A stretch of DNA of 64,000 bases from Gracilimonas halophila (GTDB lineage: Bacteria > Bacteroidota > Rhodothermia > Balneolales > Balneolaceae), in NCBI RefSeq assembly GCF_042684365.1, contig NZ_JBHULI010000024.1:496001-560000 (forward strand), read 5' to 3'. The translations under genes were made by a program, and so were the position numbers. Positions within the stretch are counted from its first letter, which is position 1. Each line of letters opens with the position of its first letter. Positions 8,802-18,700 of this stretch are shown here, in pieces. The notes under the pieces are model-generated. The model had not been told where the DNA came from. It made no database searches and worked only from the letters and a program-made list of their open reading frames with translations.

Positions 8802-9107
8802 CTGATCTCGGCAAAATCCACCCATTCTGGTTAGCAGTTTTCTGCTGTGACTCGGCATTCCGAACCCGGAGCTTAGGAACGAGTTTAAATGTGCACTCGG
8901 GATGACGACTTTTTGGGGGGGGGGGGTTTCGAGCCCAGTGCCTACTTCTGCTTTTTAGTAATATTTTAAGATGCCTACCTTATGTTTGATATATCATTCA
9001 TTAAGCATATAAAACAATTTAATGAATGAATTATCATACACCATTATTCTAATTTTTTTGTATATTGCGCATGAGTTATCATACGTTATAGACAAAATTA
9101 GAACATT
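8802..9107. other. Intergenic region with REP-like segment, G12 tract and hipBA promoter
   Basis: The left part (8853-8950) repeats the CACTCGGGATGACGACTTTT and GAGCCC blocks seen at 6142-6205 and includes a run of twelve G at 8915-8926. The right part is AT-rich and holds the hipBA promoter with TTATCATAC motifs. No gene is seen. Confidence 0.7.
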
Positions 9108-9123
9108 ATGAATGATTCATCAT
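9031..9123 (+). promoter_or_regulatory. Candidate hipBA operator: repeated TTATCATAC motif
   Basis: TTATCATAC occurs at about 9031-9039 and 9076-9084, and TCATCATAC follows at about 9115-9123, over the first codons of hipB. Autoregulation by HipB at repeated operators is known for HipBA systems. That these are the sites is inference from spacing and position. Confidence 0.45.
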
Positions 9124-9455
9124 ACAAAAATTGGGTTTCCATGAGTGATAAGGCATTGATCGAGCAGATCGGTGCGTATATAAAGCATCACCGCCTGCAG
9201 CAGAATAAGACCCAGGAGGAAGTGGCCGGGGAAGCCGGGATCAGCCGTTCCACCCTGAGCCTGCTGGAACGGGGAGAAACGGTAACCCTCACCACCCTCA
9301 TACAAGTACTCCGGGTTCTGGATCAACTGCATGTTATGGACTCGTTCAAGATCAATGAAACGGTGAGTCCCCTTACGCTTGCAAAATTAGAGAAGGAAAA
9401 AAGAAAACGAGCCCGAAAGAGCGAAACTGACGATCAAGAAACAAGTGAGTGGTAA
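9108..9455 (+). CDS. hipB: HipB-like antitoxin, XRE-family regulator
   Basis: A 115-residue helix-turn-helix protein. The XRE domain spans about residues 16-75, with IGAYIKHHRLQQNKTQEEVA, then GISRSTLSLLERGE as the recognition-helix region. A basic tail (EKEKRKRARKSE) follows. It sits directly before hipA, overlapping or nearly touching it, as in HipBA modules where HipB neutralises the HipA kinase and represses the operon. The ATG at 9108 is used; ATG 9141 (MSDKALIEQIGAYI) is an alternative that would move the third TCATACA motif fully into the leader. Confidence 0.85.
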   Translation: MNDSSYKNWVSMSDKALIEQIGAYIKHHRLQQNKTQEEVAGEAGISRSTLSLLERGETVTLTTLIQVLRVLDQLHVMDSFKINETVSPLTLAKLEKEKRKRARKSETDDQETSEW

Positions 9456-9457
9456 GT

Positions 9458-10759
9458 ATGAATACAGCATTTGTTCACATCTGGGGAAAAAGAGTCGGAG
9501 CCGTTGCATGGGATGAATCCACAGGACTGGCTAGTTTTGAGTTTGAGGATTCATTCAAACAAAACGGGTGGAACCTCTCCCCTTTGAAGATGCCTTTAGA
9601 CAGCGGCGTGGATATATTCACCTTTCCGGAATTGCGTAAGAAAACCAATACCGAAAACGACTGCTTTAAGGGCTTGCCTGGAATGCTCGCAGATGTACTT
9701 CCTGACAGATACGGAAATCAGCTGATCAATAGCTGGCTGGCTCAACAGGGTCAGCCGGAGAATAGTATGAATCCCGTTGAGACCCTCTGCTTTATCGGGA
9801 CAAGAGGTATGGGAGCGCTCGAATTTGAACCGGCAACCTTGAAAAACACCAACAGAAGTTTCAATGTTGAGGTAAACAGCCTGGTGGAGATCGCACAAAA
9901 GATGCTTTCAAAAAGAGAAGGCTTCGAAACCAACCTGGAGAAGAATGATGAACAGGCGATCAGGAATATACTGAGGATCGGTACTTCGGCCGGGGGCGCA
10001 AGGCCAAAGGCGGTGATCGCTTATAATGAAGAATCAGGAAAGGTAAAATCCGGGCAGACAAAACCTCCTCAGGGTTTTGAGCACTGGCTCATTAAACTGG
10101 ATGGTGTCAGTGATGTACAGCTTGGGGAAAGTCAGGGTTACGGCCGGGTAGAATATGCGTACTACCTGATGGCTAAAGAGTGTGAAATTGACATGATGCC
10201 CTCACAGTTATTCGAAGAAAATAGCCGGGCTCATTTTATGTCCAAACGCTTTGATCGTGAAGGGCCGGATATGAAACATCATGTACAAACCTTCTGTGCC
10301 CTAAAACATTTTGACTATAACGATGTCCGAAGCTACAGCTACGAACAGCTTTTTCAGGCCATGCGGGAATTGCGACTCCCCTACCCCGATGCCGAGCAAA
10401 TGTTCAGGCGTATGGTCTTCAATGTACTCTCCCGTAATTGTGATGATCACACCAAAAACTTCTCTTTCCGCCTCAAAAAGGACGGGAAATGGGAACTCGC
10501 TCCTGCTTATGATCTGTGTCATGCCTATCGGCCCGACAGTGAATGGGTCAGTCAGCATTCCCTCAGTATCAACGGGAAACGGAAAGGGATCAGCCGGGAT
10601 GACTTCCTGACGGTAGCCAAAACCATGAACATCAAAAAAGCCGCGCCTATTATTGATCAGATCCAGTTCGTCGTAAACCGCTGGAATGAATTTGCAGAAC
10701 TCGCCCGGGTGGATCCAAAACTGAGAAAAGCCATAGGTGATACGCTGGTTGAGGTGTGA
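9458..10759 (+). CDS. hipA: HipA-family serine/threonine kinase toxin (full length)
   Basis: About 433 residues from ATG 9458; a GTG at 9449 would overlap the hipB stop. The N-terminal subdomain (HIWGKRVGAVAWDE, about 1-110) and HipA_C kinase fold are in one chain. Kinase features are the glycine-rich loop IGTSAGGARPKA (near 175), HWLIKLDG (ATP lysine region), catalytic NCDDHTKNFSF (near 330) and the metal-binding DLC in LAPAYDLCHAY. HipA toxins phosphorylate targets such as glutamyl-tRNA synthetase and induce dormancy; the target here is unknown. Together with hipB it forms a classical two-gene toxin-antitoxin module, unlike the split system at 27387-28956. Confidence 0.9.
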   Translation: MNTAFVHIWGKRVGAVAWDESTGLASFEFEDSFKQNGWNLSPLKMPLDSGVDIFTFPELRKKTNTENDCFKGLPGMLADVLPDRYGNQLINSWLAQQGQPENSMNPVETLCFIGTRGMGALEFEPATLKNTNRSFNVEVNSLVEIAQKMLSKREGFETNLEKNDEQAIRNILRIGTSAGGARPKAVIAYNEESGKVKSGQTKPPQGFEHWLIKLDGVSDVQLGESQGYGRVEYAYYLMAKECEIDMMPSQLFEENSRAHFMSKRFDREGPDMKHHVQTFCALKHFDYNDVRSYSYEQLFQAMRELRLPYPDAEQMFRRMVFNVLSRNCDDHTKNFSFRLKKDGKWELAPAYDLCHAYRPDSEWVSQHSLSINGKRKGISRDDFLTVAKTMNIKKAAPIIDQIQFVVNRWNEFAELARVDPKLRKAIGDTLVEV

Positions 10760-10841
10760 GTGTGCTTTATTCTAGTTACATAGCTCCAGCTGCGTAACCC
10801 CCTCCCGGAAGCTCCGGCTTCCAGTAACATAAAAATGGCCC

Positions 10842-11051
10842 TTATACCCGGTCCGACTCAGTGTACGACAGATCAGCCTTAAACGTCATGGTGCGTTTGT
10901 TGCCAAGCCCGATCTGATCTACATCATCTATGTTCGGATTGTCGGTATGATGCACATTGCATTCCACCTCTTCATGAAGGTACTCGCTTATGCTTTTAGA
11001 GATAAGAGTTTCAAGCTGCGAATTCGAAAGTGTCTTTAATTGATTGCTCAT
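10842..11051 (-). CDS. Small hypothetical protein
   Basis: A 69-residue open frame, acidic and polar, containing LSNSQLETLISKSISEYLHE and a middle with NPNIDDVDQIGLGNKRTMTF. No signal peptide or membrane helix. I do not recognise a family. It lies between hipA and the amidohydrolase operon, with a GGAAGC/GCTTCC hairpin just downstream at about 10808-10824. Confidence 0.45.
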   Translation of the reverse strand: MSNQLKTLSNSQLETLISKSISEYLHEEVECNVHHTDNPNIDDVDQIGLGNKRTMTFKADLSYTESDRV

Positions 11052-11153
11052 AACTATACCATTTCATTCGAATTAGTAGGCTTAAAACACATTTAACGGA
11101 TTCAGCGTTTTCGAAAGCTAAGGATGGGATTCATTCCAAAATTCATAGACAAT

Positions 11154-11188
11154 AAAAAAGGCGGATCACCAAGTGTCCGCCTTTTTTT
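11154..11188 (-). terminator. Rho-independent terminator of the amidohydrolase operon
   Basis: Stem AAGGCGGA/TCCGCCTT with a ten-base loop, flanked by A6 on the left and T7 on the right, so it can act in both directions. It lies about 20 bases past the stop of the last amidohydrolase gene. Confidence 0.85.
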
Positions 11189-11209
11189 AATCTGTTATTC
11201 AGAAATCGA

Positions 11210-12517
11210 TCAGTTTTCAGTGACCGGGTATTTCTGAAGACCGGGTTTCCGATCCAGAAATTCTTCATAGAGCTCGATCTGACGACTCGTCATTGGTACG
11301 AGGTATCCGTCGATGAACACATTCAGGATCTGGGTCTTGGTTTCAAACGGATCACCGTTAGCCACAAAGAAGTTGGCCTTCTTACCCACTTCAATAGAAC
11401 CGATGGTGTCGCCAACGCCCATGATCTCAGCAGCGTTAATGGTGACTGCCTTCAGGGCTTCTTCCCGTCCCATTCCATAAGTGGCAGCAAATGCTGCATT
11501 GTAAGGAAGGTTACGGGCATTTTCAGTGTCGCCGGTTCGCAACGCTACTTTAACGCCTGCTTTTTGCATCACATCCGGGTTCTTGTAAGCCGCGTCATAG
11601 GCATCCGAGCTTCGGGTTGGTGTTGACAGAACCGGACCTGCTATAACCGGGATACCGGCTTCAGCGATCTCATCTGCAACTCTCCATCCTTCTGAAACTC
11701 CGGTAAACACTACGTTGTCGTATCCGCGGTCTTCTATCCATTCAAGAGCACTCAGGATATCTTTGGCTGCATTCACCTCGATATACATCAGAACCTCTCC
11801 TCTGATGGCGTTGGCAAGAGCTTCCATCTCAGGATAGTAGCGCGTGTCGTCCGCATCTTCGATCTCGGCATATAACTCTGCTTTGTCGAATACGTCATTG
11901 AGGTCTTCCAAAGCCTGTTCGCGGGCTCTGTCAGCTTGTTCCTGCGTTTGTCTCCAGCTGCGTCTGCTGTTGGGGAAATTAACCACGATCCCTTTGGAGC
12001 CTGCATACATTTGATCAGGAGTATATCCGAAGAGATTTATGGTAGCAGCAGTTCCGGGTAAGAGTCCGCCTGCGGGCATGGTAAGCGTGGTAGTAACTCC
12101 GCTTACCCTGGTTACGGGTATGGCCTCAGAATTGGGATTCACTGCGGTCAGCGCCTCCATCTGAGGAGTGATATCTCCGTACTCGTCGAAATCCTGGGCT
12201 TCATCGATGCTGCCGATCTCCTTCAGCCCCAGCTGGGTACCGGAGTCGATCATGCCGGGATATACTTCACCGCCATTATAGTCATATACAGCGGCGTCAG
12301 AGGGAATCTCTACATCGGTGCCAACAGCTTCAATAACACCTTTATTGACAAGTATGGTACCGTTCTCGATGATCCCATTGGTCACAGTGTAAATTTTGGC
12401 ATTTATAATGGCAAACTTCGTACTGTTTTCCTGACGAATCTCGTTGCTCGCCTGTTGTCCAAACGTAGCGAATGGGATAAGTGCGATCAGAATAATTAAG
12501 GGTATAAATTTTTTCAT
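11210..12517 (-). CDS. Secreted amidohydrolase-fold protein lacking the HxH motif
   Basis: A 435-residue protein with a signal peptide (1-20, ending TFGQ). The N-terminal beta-sandwich (AIINAKIYTVTNGIIENGTILV) and C-terminal metal-hydrolase end (IGSIEVGKKANFFVANGDPFE) are those of the imidazolonepropionase-like amidohydrolases. At the place where active members have PGxIDxHxH, this one reads YPGMIDSGTQLGL, so the first metal-binding histidine pair is missing; the usual downstream histidines are also not apparent. It is the last gene of a three-gene operon and may be a non-catalytic partner or a divergent enzyme. Confidence 0.8.
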   Translation of the reverse strand: MKKFIPLIILIALIPFATFGQQASNEIRQENSTKFAIINAKIYTVTNGIIENGTILVNKGVIEAVGTDVEIPSDAAVYDYNGGEVYPGMIDSGTQLGLKEIGSIDEAQDFDEYGDITPQMEALTAVNPNSEAIPVTRVSGVTTTLTMPAGGLLPGTAATINLFGYTPDQMYAGSKGIVVNFPNSRRSWRQTQEQADRAREQALEDLNDVFDKAELYAEIEDADDTRYYPEMEALANAIRGEVLMYIEVNAAKDILSALEWIEDRGYDNVVFTGVSEGWRVADEIAEAGIPVIAGPVLSTPTRSSDAYDAAYKNPDVMQKAGVKVALRTGDTENARNLPYNAAFAATYGMGREEALKAVTINAAEIMGVGDTIGSIEVGKKANFFVANGDPFETKTQILNVFIDGYLVPMTSRQIELYEEFLDRKPGLQKYPVTEN

Positions 12518-12524
12518 AGTTCGT

Positions 12525-13904
12525 CTATTTATTATTTAAAAACTCGTACAGATTTACGATCTCGGCATCCTGCATACACTTGTGCTGCTCATCAGCATCA
12601 AAAATATGAACTTGCTCAATGGTGTCTTCAGGATCTACAGATAACCGCTGGTCTTTTGCATCATTTTCACGGTCGAAGTACTTCACTCCATCCACAAAAG
12701 TCATTACAGGCATGGCGTACGAAGAAAGCGGATGGCCTTCAAAGATAGCGATATCAGCGTCTTTACCTTCTTCAATGGATCCTACGCGATCGTCCACTCC
12801 CAGCTGCTTGGCCGGATTCAGTGTAATGAGTGCCAGTGCTTCTTCGTCACTCAACCCACCATACTTTTGTGATTTGGCTGCTTCATGAAACAGGTGGCGA
12901 ATCAGCTCACCGGAGTCAGAGTTAATGGAAGTCGTAACTCCGTTGTTCGTGAGTATAGCCGCATTGTATGCCGTGGAATAATACACTTCCAGCTTGTAGG
13001 CCCACCAGTCTGAGAACACCGAGGCGCCGGCACCGAATTCAGCCAGCTCAGGGGCTACCTTATAGGCTTCGTTGGCATGCTGAAAAGTTAGTTTCTCAAT
13101 TCCGAAATCACTGAATACATTCAGAAGCATATAGATCTCATCTGCACGATAGGAATGGCAGTGAACCAGCACTTCGCCTTCCAGAATATCAACCAATGTC
13201 TCCATTCTGCGGTCGTATTCAGGGGCTACCTTGCGGCGACTGTTATTAGCCCGGTATGCATCCCACTCCTTTTTATATATCTGGGCTTCTTTGAATGAAT
13301 TCCGAAGCATGGCTTCCACACCCATTCGGCTTTGAGGCTGAATACCGCGAGCACGTCCGCCGCGAGTCGGGTTTTCACCGAGAGCAAACTTAATGGTACG
13401 CGGGGCTCCTTCAAACATCATGTCCTGAGGATCCGTTACGCCGTAGCGCAATTTCAGGGTTTCGCTTTCACCGCCGATCACATTCGCAGAGCCGTGCAGC
13501 AGGTGGATGCTGGTAACACCACCGGCCAGGGCACGATAGATAGAAATATCGAGCGGGTTGACCACATCCCCCATCTGAACTTCAGCCGTAACCTGACTGG
13601 TACCTTCATTGATGGATGTTCCGGCAATATGCGAGTGAGCATCGATGATACCCGGCATCACAAATTTTCCGGTTGCGTCGATCTCGGTAACATCATTTCG
13701 ATTTCTGAGCGACGTTCCGATCCGGGAGATCTTCCCGTCCTCGATCAGAACATCCGTATTCTCAAGGGTTCCGTCGGTGATGGTGATCACCGTTGCGTTC
13801 TTAATAAGTACATCGCCTTTTGTGGTCTGTGCCATGATCAGATCAGTGCCAAACAGCAACAGGGCGATCAAAAAAGTTAGTTTCTTCATATCAAATCTTT
13901 TCAT
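12525..13904 (-). CDS. Secreted amidohydrolase (HxH present)
   Basis: A 459-residue periplasmic protein; start at 13904 or at the second methionine (MKKLTFLIALL). It has FVMPGIIDAHSHIAG (HxH, near residue 90), a later VHCHSYRADEI and FQHANEA, which supply further metal ligands, and the C-terminal VGSIEEGKDADIAIFEGHP. This is the only member of the three-gene operon with a complete-looking metal site. The class hydrolyses imidodipeptides, cyclic amides or imidazolonepropionate-like rings; the exact substrate is not visible. It begins two bases after the upstream gene's stop and ends seven bases before the next start, so all three are probably translated together. Confidence 0.85.
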   Translation of the reverse strand: MKRFDMKKLTFLIALLLFGTDLIMAQTTKGDVLIKNATVITITDGTLENTDVLIEDGKISRIGTSLRNRNDVTEIDATGKFVMPGIIDAHSHIAGTSINEGTSQVTAEVQMGDVVNPLDISIYRALAGGVTSIHLLHGSANVIGGESETLKLRYGVTDPQDMMFEGAPRTIKFALGENPTRGGRARGIQPQSRMGVEAMLRNSFKEAQIYKKEWDAYRANNSRRKVAPEYDRRMETLVDILEGEVLVHCHSYRADEIYMLLNVFSDFGIEKLTFQHANEAYKVAPELAEFGAGASVFSDWWAYKLEVYYSTAYNAAILTNNGVTTSINSDSGELIRHLFHEAAKSQKYGGLSDEEALALITLNPAKQLGVDDRVGSIEEGKDADIAIFEGHPLSSYAMPVMTFVDGVKYFDRENDAKDQRLSVDPEDTIEQVHIFDADEQHKCMQDAEIVNLYEFLNNK

Positions 13905-13906
13905 TT

Positions 13907-15580
13907 TTAATTAGGCTCTTTGGTTGCAGAAATAGGAATAGACATGCTGAATGCCGCAATAGAAGCCTCACCGGAAAACTCGGTTTCGGAAACGGTTCCT
14001 ACTACAACGATCTCAACAGATTGCCCTCCGGCATCAAAGCTAAAATCAAAACTCAGGCTTCCTTCTATGAAAGAAAGGTTTTCCATATCCATGTCAGGCC
14101 CTCCCTGGTCGCTTGTCATCAATCCGGTAAGCGAACCTGCTTCATCAGTGAAGATCCACTGCCCGGTTTGTTCCCCTTGCGGAGAAGTGAGGGTATAATT
14201 CCATGTTCCCAACAGTGTTTCCGCTGCTTCTTCCGAAACTTCAGCAGCTGCTTTCTTGGAGGTATCGTATTCATACTTCTCTCCGTCCACAAACACATAC
14301 TTTACTTTGGACCCTTCCTCGAAATAAGGAGCGGTGGTAACAACCACATTCCCGAGTTTGCCGGGATCAAGTGTCCCCGCAATATTTTCGATTCCGAGTA
14401 ACTTAGCGGCATCCGTGGTAAGGGCTGCAATAGCTGCATCTTCACTTAAACCCGAAGCTACCAGCCTTTCCAGATTCCCTTTGATACTGCCGGTGGAAGT
14501 CCCCATGGTTGAAAACCCGTAAGGGATCCCGGCTTCATTAAATTCACGGTACTGCGCCAGGAACTGATCATAGGCTTCTTGTCTGCGCTGTTCCATATGC
14601 ACCACTTCATCCGTCTTTTCCTCGTCTTCGGATACTTCTGGTTCATCCGGAAGATCCAGCGACATCAATACTTTAATGTCAGAACCTCTCAGGTCATCCA
14701 TCAGGAACCAGCCTTCTTCCAGGTCGCTGAGTACGAGATCGAAGCCCAGCTCCTGCTTAAGCTTCATGGCTCTGCGGGCTTCCAGCATACTGTTGGTATG
14801 GTAGAATACCGGTTTCGATTTATCTATGACCGGGTAGAAAGCCTGTAATGCACGATCCTGCGTTGGACGCTGAATACCGGCCGGGTTACTGGCATACAAG
14901 GCCTCATGGTCTTTATTGAGTGAAGCCTGGGTATAGAGGTTTCTCCATTTGGCCATGATCCCAAGCGTGTTGCCCGGATATGCACCGGGAGCGCCTGAAA
15001 ACTGGGTGAACATGGAAACGTCCTGCTTCAGCAGAAGATCATACGAAGTGTCCTTGTCTGAAAGGAGGATGATAGAGCCCGAGCCCGGAAGCATTCTTCC
15101 GTAAGGAACGGTATGTGAGATGGTAAATCCCAGCCCTCTCATGCTTGCAATACTGTTTTCAGTAACATCGATCTGGCTGACCACACTTTCTTCCGGAGTG
15201 ATACCGGCATAGTCGTTAGGTGGATCGGGGGTGAAAAGGTCATCCGGCCGTTCCATCTGGTCGGGGCGTGTAGCACCGGTGTTCGACATTCCGTCGATGA
15301 ATCCCGGGTAGACGAAAAGTTCACTTCCGTCAATAACTTCTGCATCTTCAGGGATGGAAACATTGGTCCCAACCGCAGTGATAAGTCCGTTTGATATTAC
15401 TACCATCCCGCTGTCCACAACCTGTCCGGGTGCCTGCATAATGGTGGCACCGGTAATGGCAAAGGTACGGGTAGGATAAGCCTGTCCGGTATGATCACTT
15501 TGCGCTAAGAGGTTGGTTGAGATAAAAAGAAGGGGAAGTATTAATACCAGTTTAAAAACATTGTGTAGGTGTAGCTTCAT
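13907..15580 (-). CDS. Secreted amidohydrolase-fold protein with extra C-terminal beta domain, HxH missing
   Basis: A 557-residue protein with a signal peptide (to about LLAQ, residue 26). The fold is the same as in the two following genes, but the HxH position reads VYPGFIDGMSNTGAT, so the metal-binding histidines are replaced. It ends with the usual LDPGKLGNVVVTTAPYFE, then adds about 95 residues (LLGTWNYTLTSPQGEQTG onward) of beta-rich sequence that resembles a lipocalin-like or DUF domain. First gene of the operon. The two degenerate subunits around one intact enzyme suggest a hetero-oligomeric complex, which is inference. Confidence 0.8.
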   Translation of the reverse strand: MKLHLHNVFKLVLILPLLFISTNLLAQSDHTGQAYPTRTFAITGATIMQAPGQVVDSGMVVISNGLITAVGTNVSIPEDAEVIDGSELFVYPGFIDGMSNTGATRPDQMERPDDLFTPDPPNDYAGITPEESVVSQIDVTENSIASMRGLGFTISHTVPYGRMLPGSGSIILLSDKDTSYDLLLKQDVSMFTQFSGAPGAYPGNTLGIMAKWRNLYTQASLNKDHEALYASNPAGIQRPTQDRALQAFYPVIDKSKPVFYHTNSMLEARRAMKLKQELGFDLVLSDLEEGWFLMDDLRGSDIKVLMSLDLPDEPEVSEDEEKTDEVVHMEQRRQEAYDQFLAQYREFNEAGIPYGFSTMGTSTGSIKGNLERLVASGLSEDAAIAALTTDAAKLLGIENIAGTLDPGKLGNVVVTTAPYFEEGSKVKYVFVDGEKYEYDTSKKAAAEVSEEAAETLLGTWNYTLTSPQGEQTGQWIFTDEAGSLTGLMTSDQGGPDMDMENLSFIEGSLSFDFSFDAGGQSVEIVVVGTVSETEFSGEASIAAFSMSIPISATKEPN

Positions 15581-15750
15581 TCTGATATAATTAGATTAAT
15601 GGATTTAGTAATAAGAATTACCCGAATTTCAGGTCCTTTATATATAGTACCCGCTATTTTTGCTGAGTGAATGTAATAGAAAATTGCTTTAGTTATTAAG
15701 GAAATACAAAAATTTTCAAATGGGGCTTTAATAATCTGACCCCATAATTC

Positions 15751-18700
15751 TCATTTACTCCATTCATCTGCCAGCGCTTCGGCCTGTTCCATCACAAGCT
15801 CCATAGCTCTCTTCTGTTCATCAGGTGGGTATTTGTACCTTCGGAGTGTTCTTCTGACAAGGATTCTTAATTTGGCTCGTACGCTCTCCCTCTTTTGCCA
15901 GTCAACGGTTGTGGAGTTGCGCAGCTTTTCGGTGATCTCTACCGCGATCTTCTTCAGGATTTCATCACCCATTTCACGAACGGCGCTTTCATTTTCAGCC
16001 AAGGCATAATAAAAAGCTACTTCATCTTTGTTTAAACCAAGTGCGTCCTCTTCTTTGATAGCCTTTTTGAAATCTTTGGCCATCTCAATAAGCTCTTCAA
16101 TCACCTGTGCTGTCTCAATAGCCCGGTTGTGATATTTCCGAAGAGTTTCCAACAAGCGCTCGCTGAATTTCTTTTGTTGAACCACATTGTTTTTAGTGCG
16201 GGACCGAATCTCATCTTTTAGCAACTTCTCAAGCAGCTCAACAGCCAGGTTTTTGTACTTCATTCTGCGGACGTCTTCCAGAAACTCATCACTGAGCAAT
16301 CCAATCTCAGGATTTTCCAATCCCGCCATACTGAATACATCCTCTACTCCCTCAGCCACCACCGCATTATCCAGAATCTGCTTTAGAATGGAGTTTTTCT
16401 CCCGCTCACTTCGCTTTCGTTCTACGGCCGTAAATTTGTTGATCGCCGCTTTTATAGAATTGAAGAAAGCAATCTCCTTTTCCAATTCAATCACTTCATC
16501 CAGGGTATTGCAGAGTGAATGCGCTTTATTAAGAGACAAGACCGCATCCAAAAACCGCTTCTTACCGTTTTCAAGCTCAAGTACATGGTTCGCTGCCGGA
16601 ATAACTAAATTGTGGGCTTCAGTCTCATAACCGGAATAATCAAACTCGTGTAGCATTCCACGAATGATGTGAAGTTTTTCGAGTAAGATTTCATAAGCCT
16701 GCTGCGCCCCCAATGTCGGCGATCCTTTACCCTTGGAGTCGGTATAAGTTTTGAGGGCTTGCTTAAGCTCATTAGCAATGCCGATGTAATCTACCACCAG
16801 CCCACCTTGCTTGTCTCTGAATACTCTGTTTACCCGTGCTATCGCCTGCATCAGGTTGTGGCCTCGCATAGGCTTGTCGATGTACATGGTATGACACGAA
16901 GGCGCATCAAACCCGGTGAGCCACATATCGCAGACTATCACTACTTTAAACTCATCAGCTGGATCTTTGAATCGTTTTTCAAGTCGCTTTTTAACTTTCT
17001 TGGGATAGATATGCGGTTGCATTTTAGCAGGATCAGCAGCTGAACCGGTCATGATAATCTTGATCTGTCCCTTCTCGGGATCTTCATAATGCCACTCAGG
17101 CCGAATCTCTGTTATAGCATTATACAGATCCACGCAAATCTCACGACTCATTCCAACGACCATAGCCTTTCCATCTATGGCTGCCGTTCGTTTTTCGAAG
17201 TGTTTTACCAAATCATCCGCTACCTGCGTAATTCGTGGTGTCGCCCCTACCAGCTTAGCCAGAGTAGACCATTCACTTTTGGTTTTCTCCCGTTCCGATT
17301 CATCTTCATATTCTTCGACCACTTCTTCGACGCGATCACTAAGCTCATCAATTTCAGCGCGATTCACATCGAGTTTGGCCAGACGACTTTCATAGTAAAT
17401 GGGGACTGTGGCTCCATCATCTACGGCATCTTGTATGTCATAAATGCTTACATAATCCCCGAAGACCGCACGGGTGTCGCGGTCTTCCATGGATACTGGT
17501 GTTCCGGTAAAGCCGATGAAAGTCGCATTGGGCAGGGCGTCCCGCATGTGGCGGGCATAACCGTACTTATATTTTTGCTCTTTGGTATCGTACTGCGCTT
17601 TCAGCCCATACTGACTCCGGTGTGCTTCATCTGAGATCACCACCAAATTATGGCGTTCGCTCAGTGCCGGATGCCTCTTCTCATCACCAATAGTTGAAAA
17701 CTTCTGTACGGTAGTAAAATAGATTCCTCCTGACTCTCGGGAAGAAAGCTGCTCCCGCAGGTCATCCCTGCTGTCAGCTTGAATCGGTGTTTGCTTGAGC
17801 AGATCCTGCGCAGAGGAAAAGGTTTGAAACAGCTGACCGTCTAAATCATTACGGTCAGTCACTACCAAAATAGTCGGGTTCTTCATTTCCGGCTGTTGCA
17901 AAAGTTTTCCCGCAAAACAAACCATGGATATACTTTTTCCCGAACCTTGGGTATGCCAAATCACCCCTCCTTTTTTGGAACCGGGTTCTACTTCGTCTCC
18001 GTATGTAGCACGGGGTTGCTCTTCTACTCTTCCTTCCGGTGCACGTGAGGCTGTTATCACAGCTTTTACTGCTTCCCTGACCGCATGAAACTGATGGTAA
18101 CCGGCAATCTTCTTGATTGCATGGTCCCCATCCTGCTCAAATAAAATAAAATGTCTGATATAATCGAGGAACAGCTCTGGATTAAAGAATCCTTTGATCA
18201 CTGTTTCCAGCTCAAACTCCAGCTTTGGCCTATCATCTTCATTCTTTATGGCTCGCCACGGCATGTACCATTCGGTGTTGGCCGTCAGTGAACCAACCCG
18301 TGCATTGTAGCCATCACTGATGATATTGGCCACATTGTAGGCGAACAGATCAGGAATCTCGTCTTTGTAGGTTTGAATCTGATTGAAGGCTGAGTATATG
18401 TCCGTGTCTTCGTTGTCAGGATTTTTAAGCTCAATAACTGCTACGGGGATCCCATTAATAAAAGCCACTACATCCGGACGACGGGGCTGCTTGGTTCCCT
18501 GAATAGTAAACTGATTAACGACTTGAAAGTTGTTGTTCTCAGCATTCCCGAAGTCCACTATCCGGACAGGTTCAGGCTCCCGCTTTCCATCACGTTCAAT
18601 TTCGATGGTTACACCATCCAACAGCATAGAATGAAAAAGCTTATTCCGCTTTACCAAAATGGGATGTGTGATGGTACGGAGCTTGTGGATTACCTCATCC

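Noticed and set aside
15581..15750. Left attachment site of the island
   Set aside because: No convincing copy of the tRNA-Asn 3' end was found here; only a vague CCCGAATTTCAGGTCC similarity.
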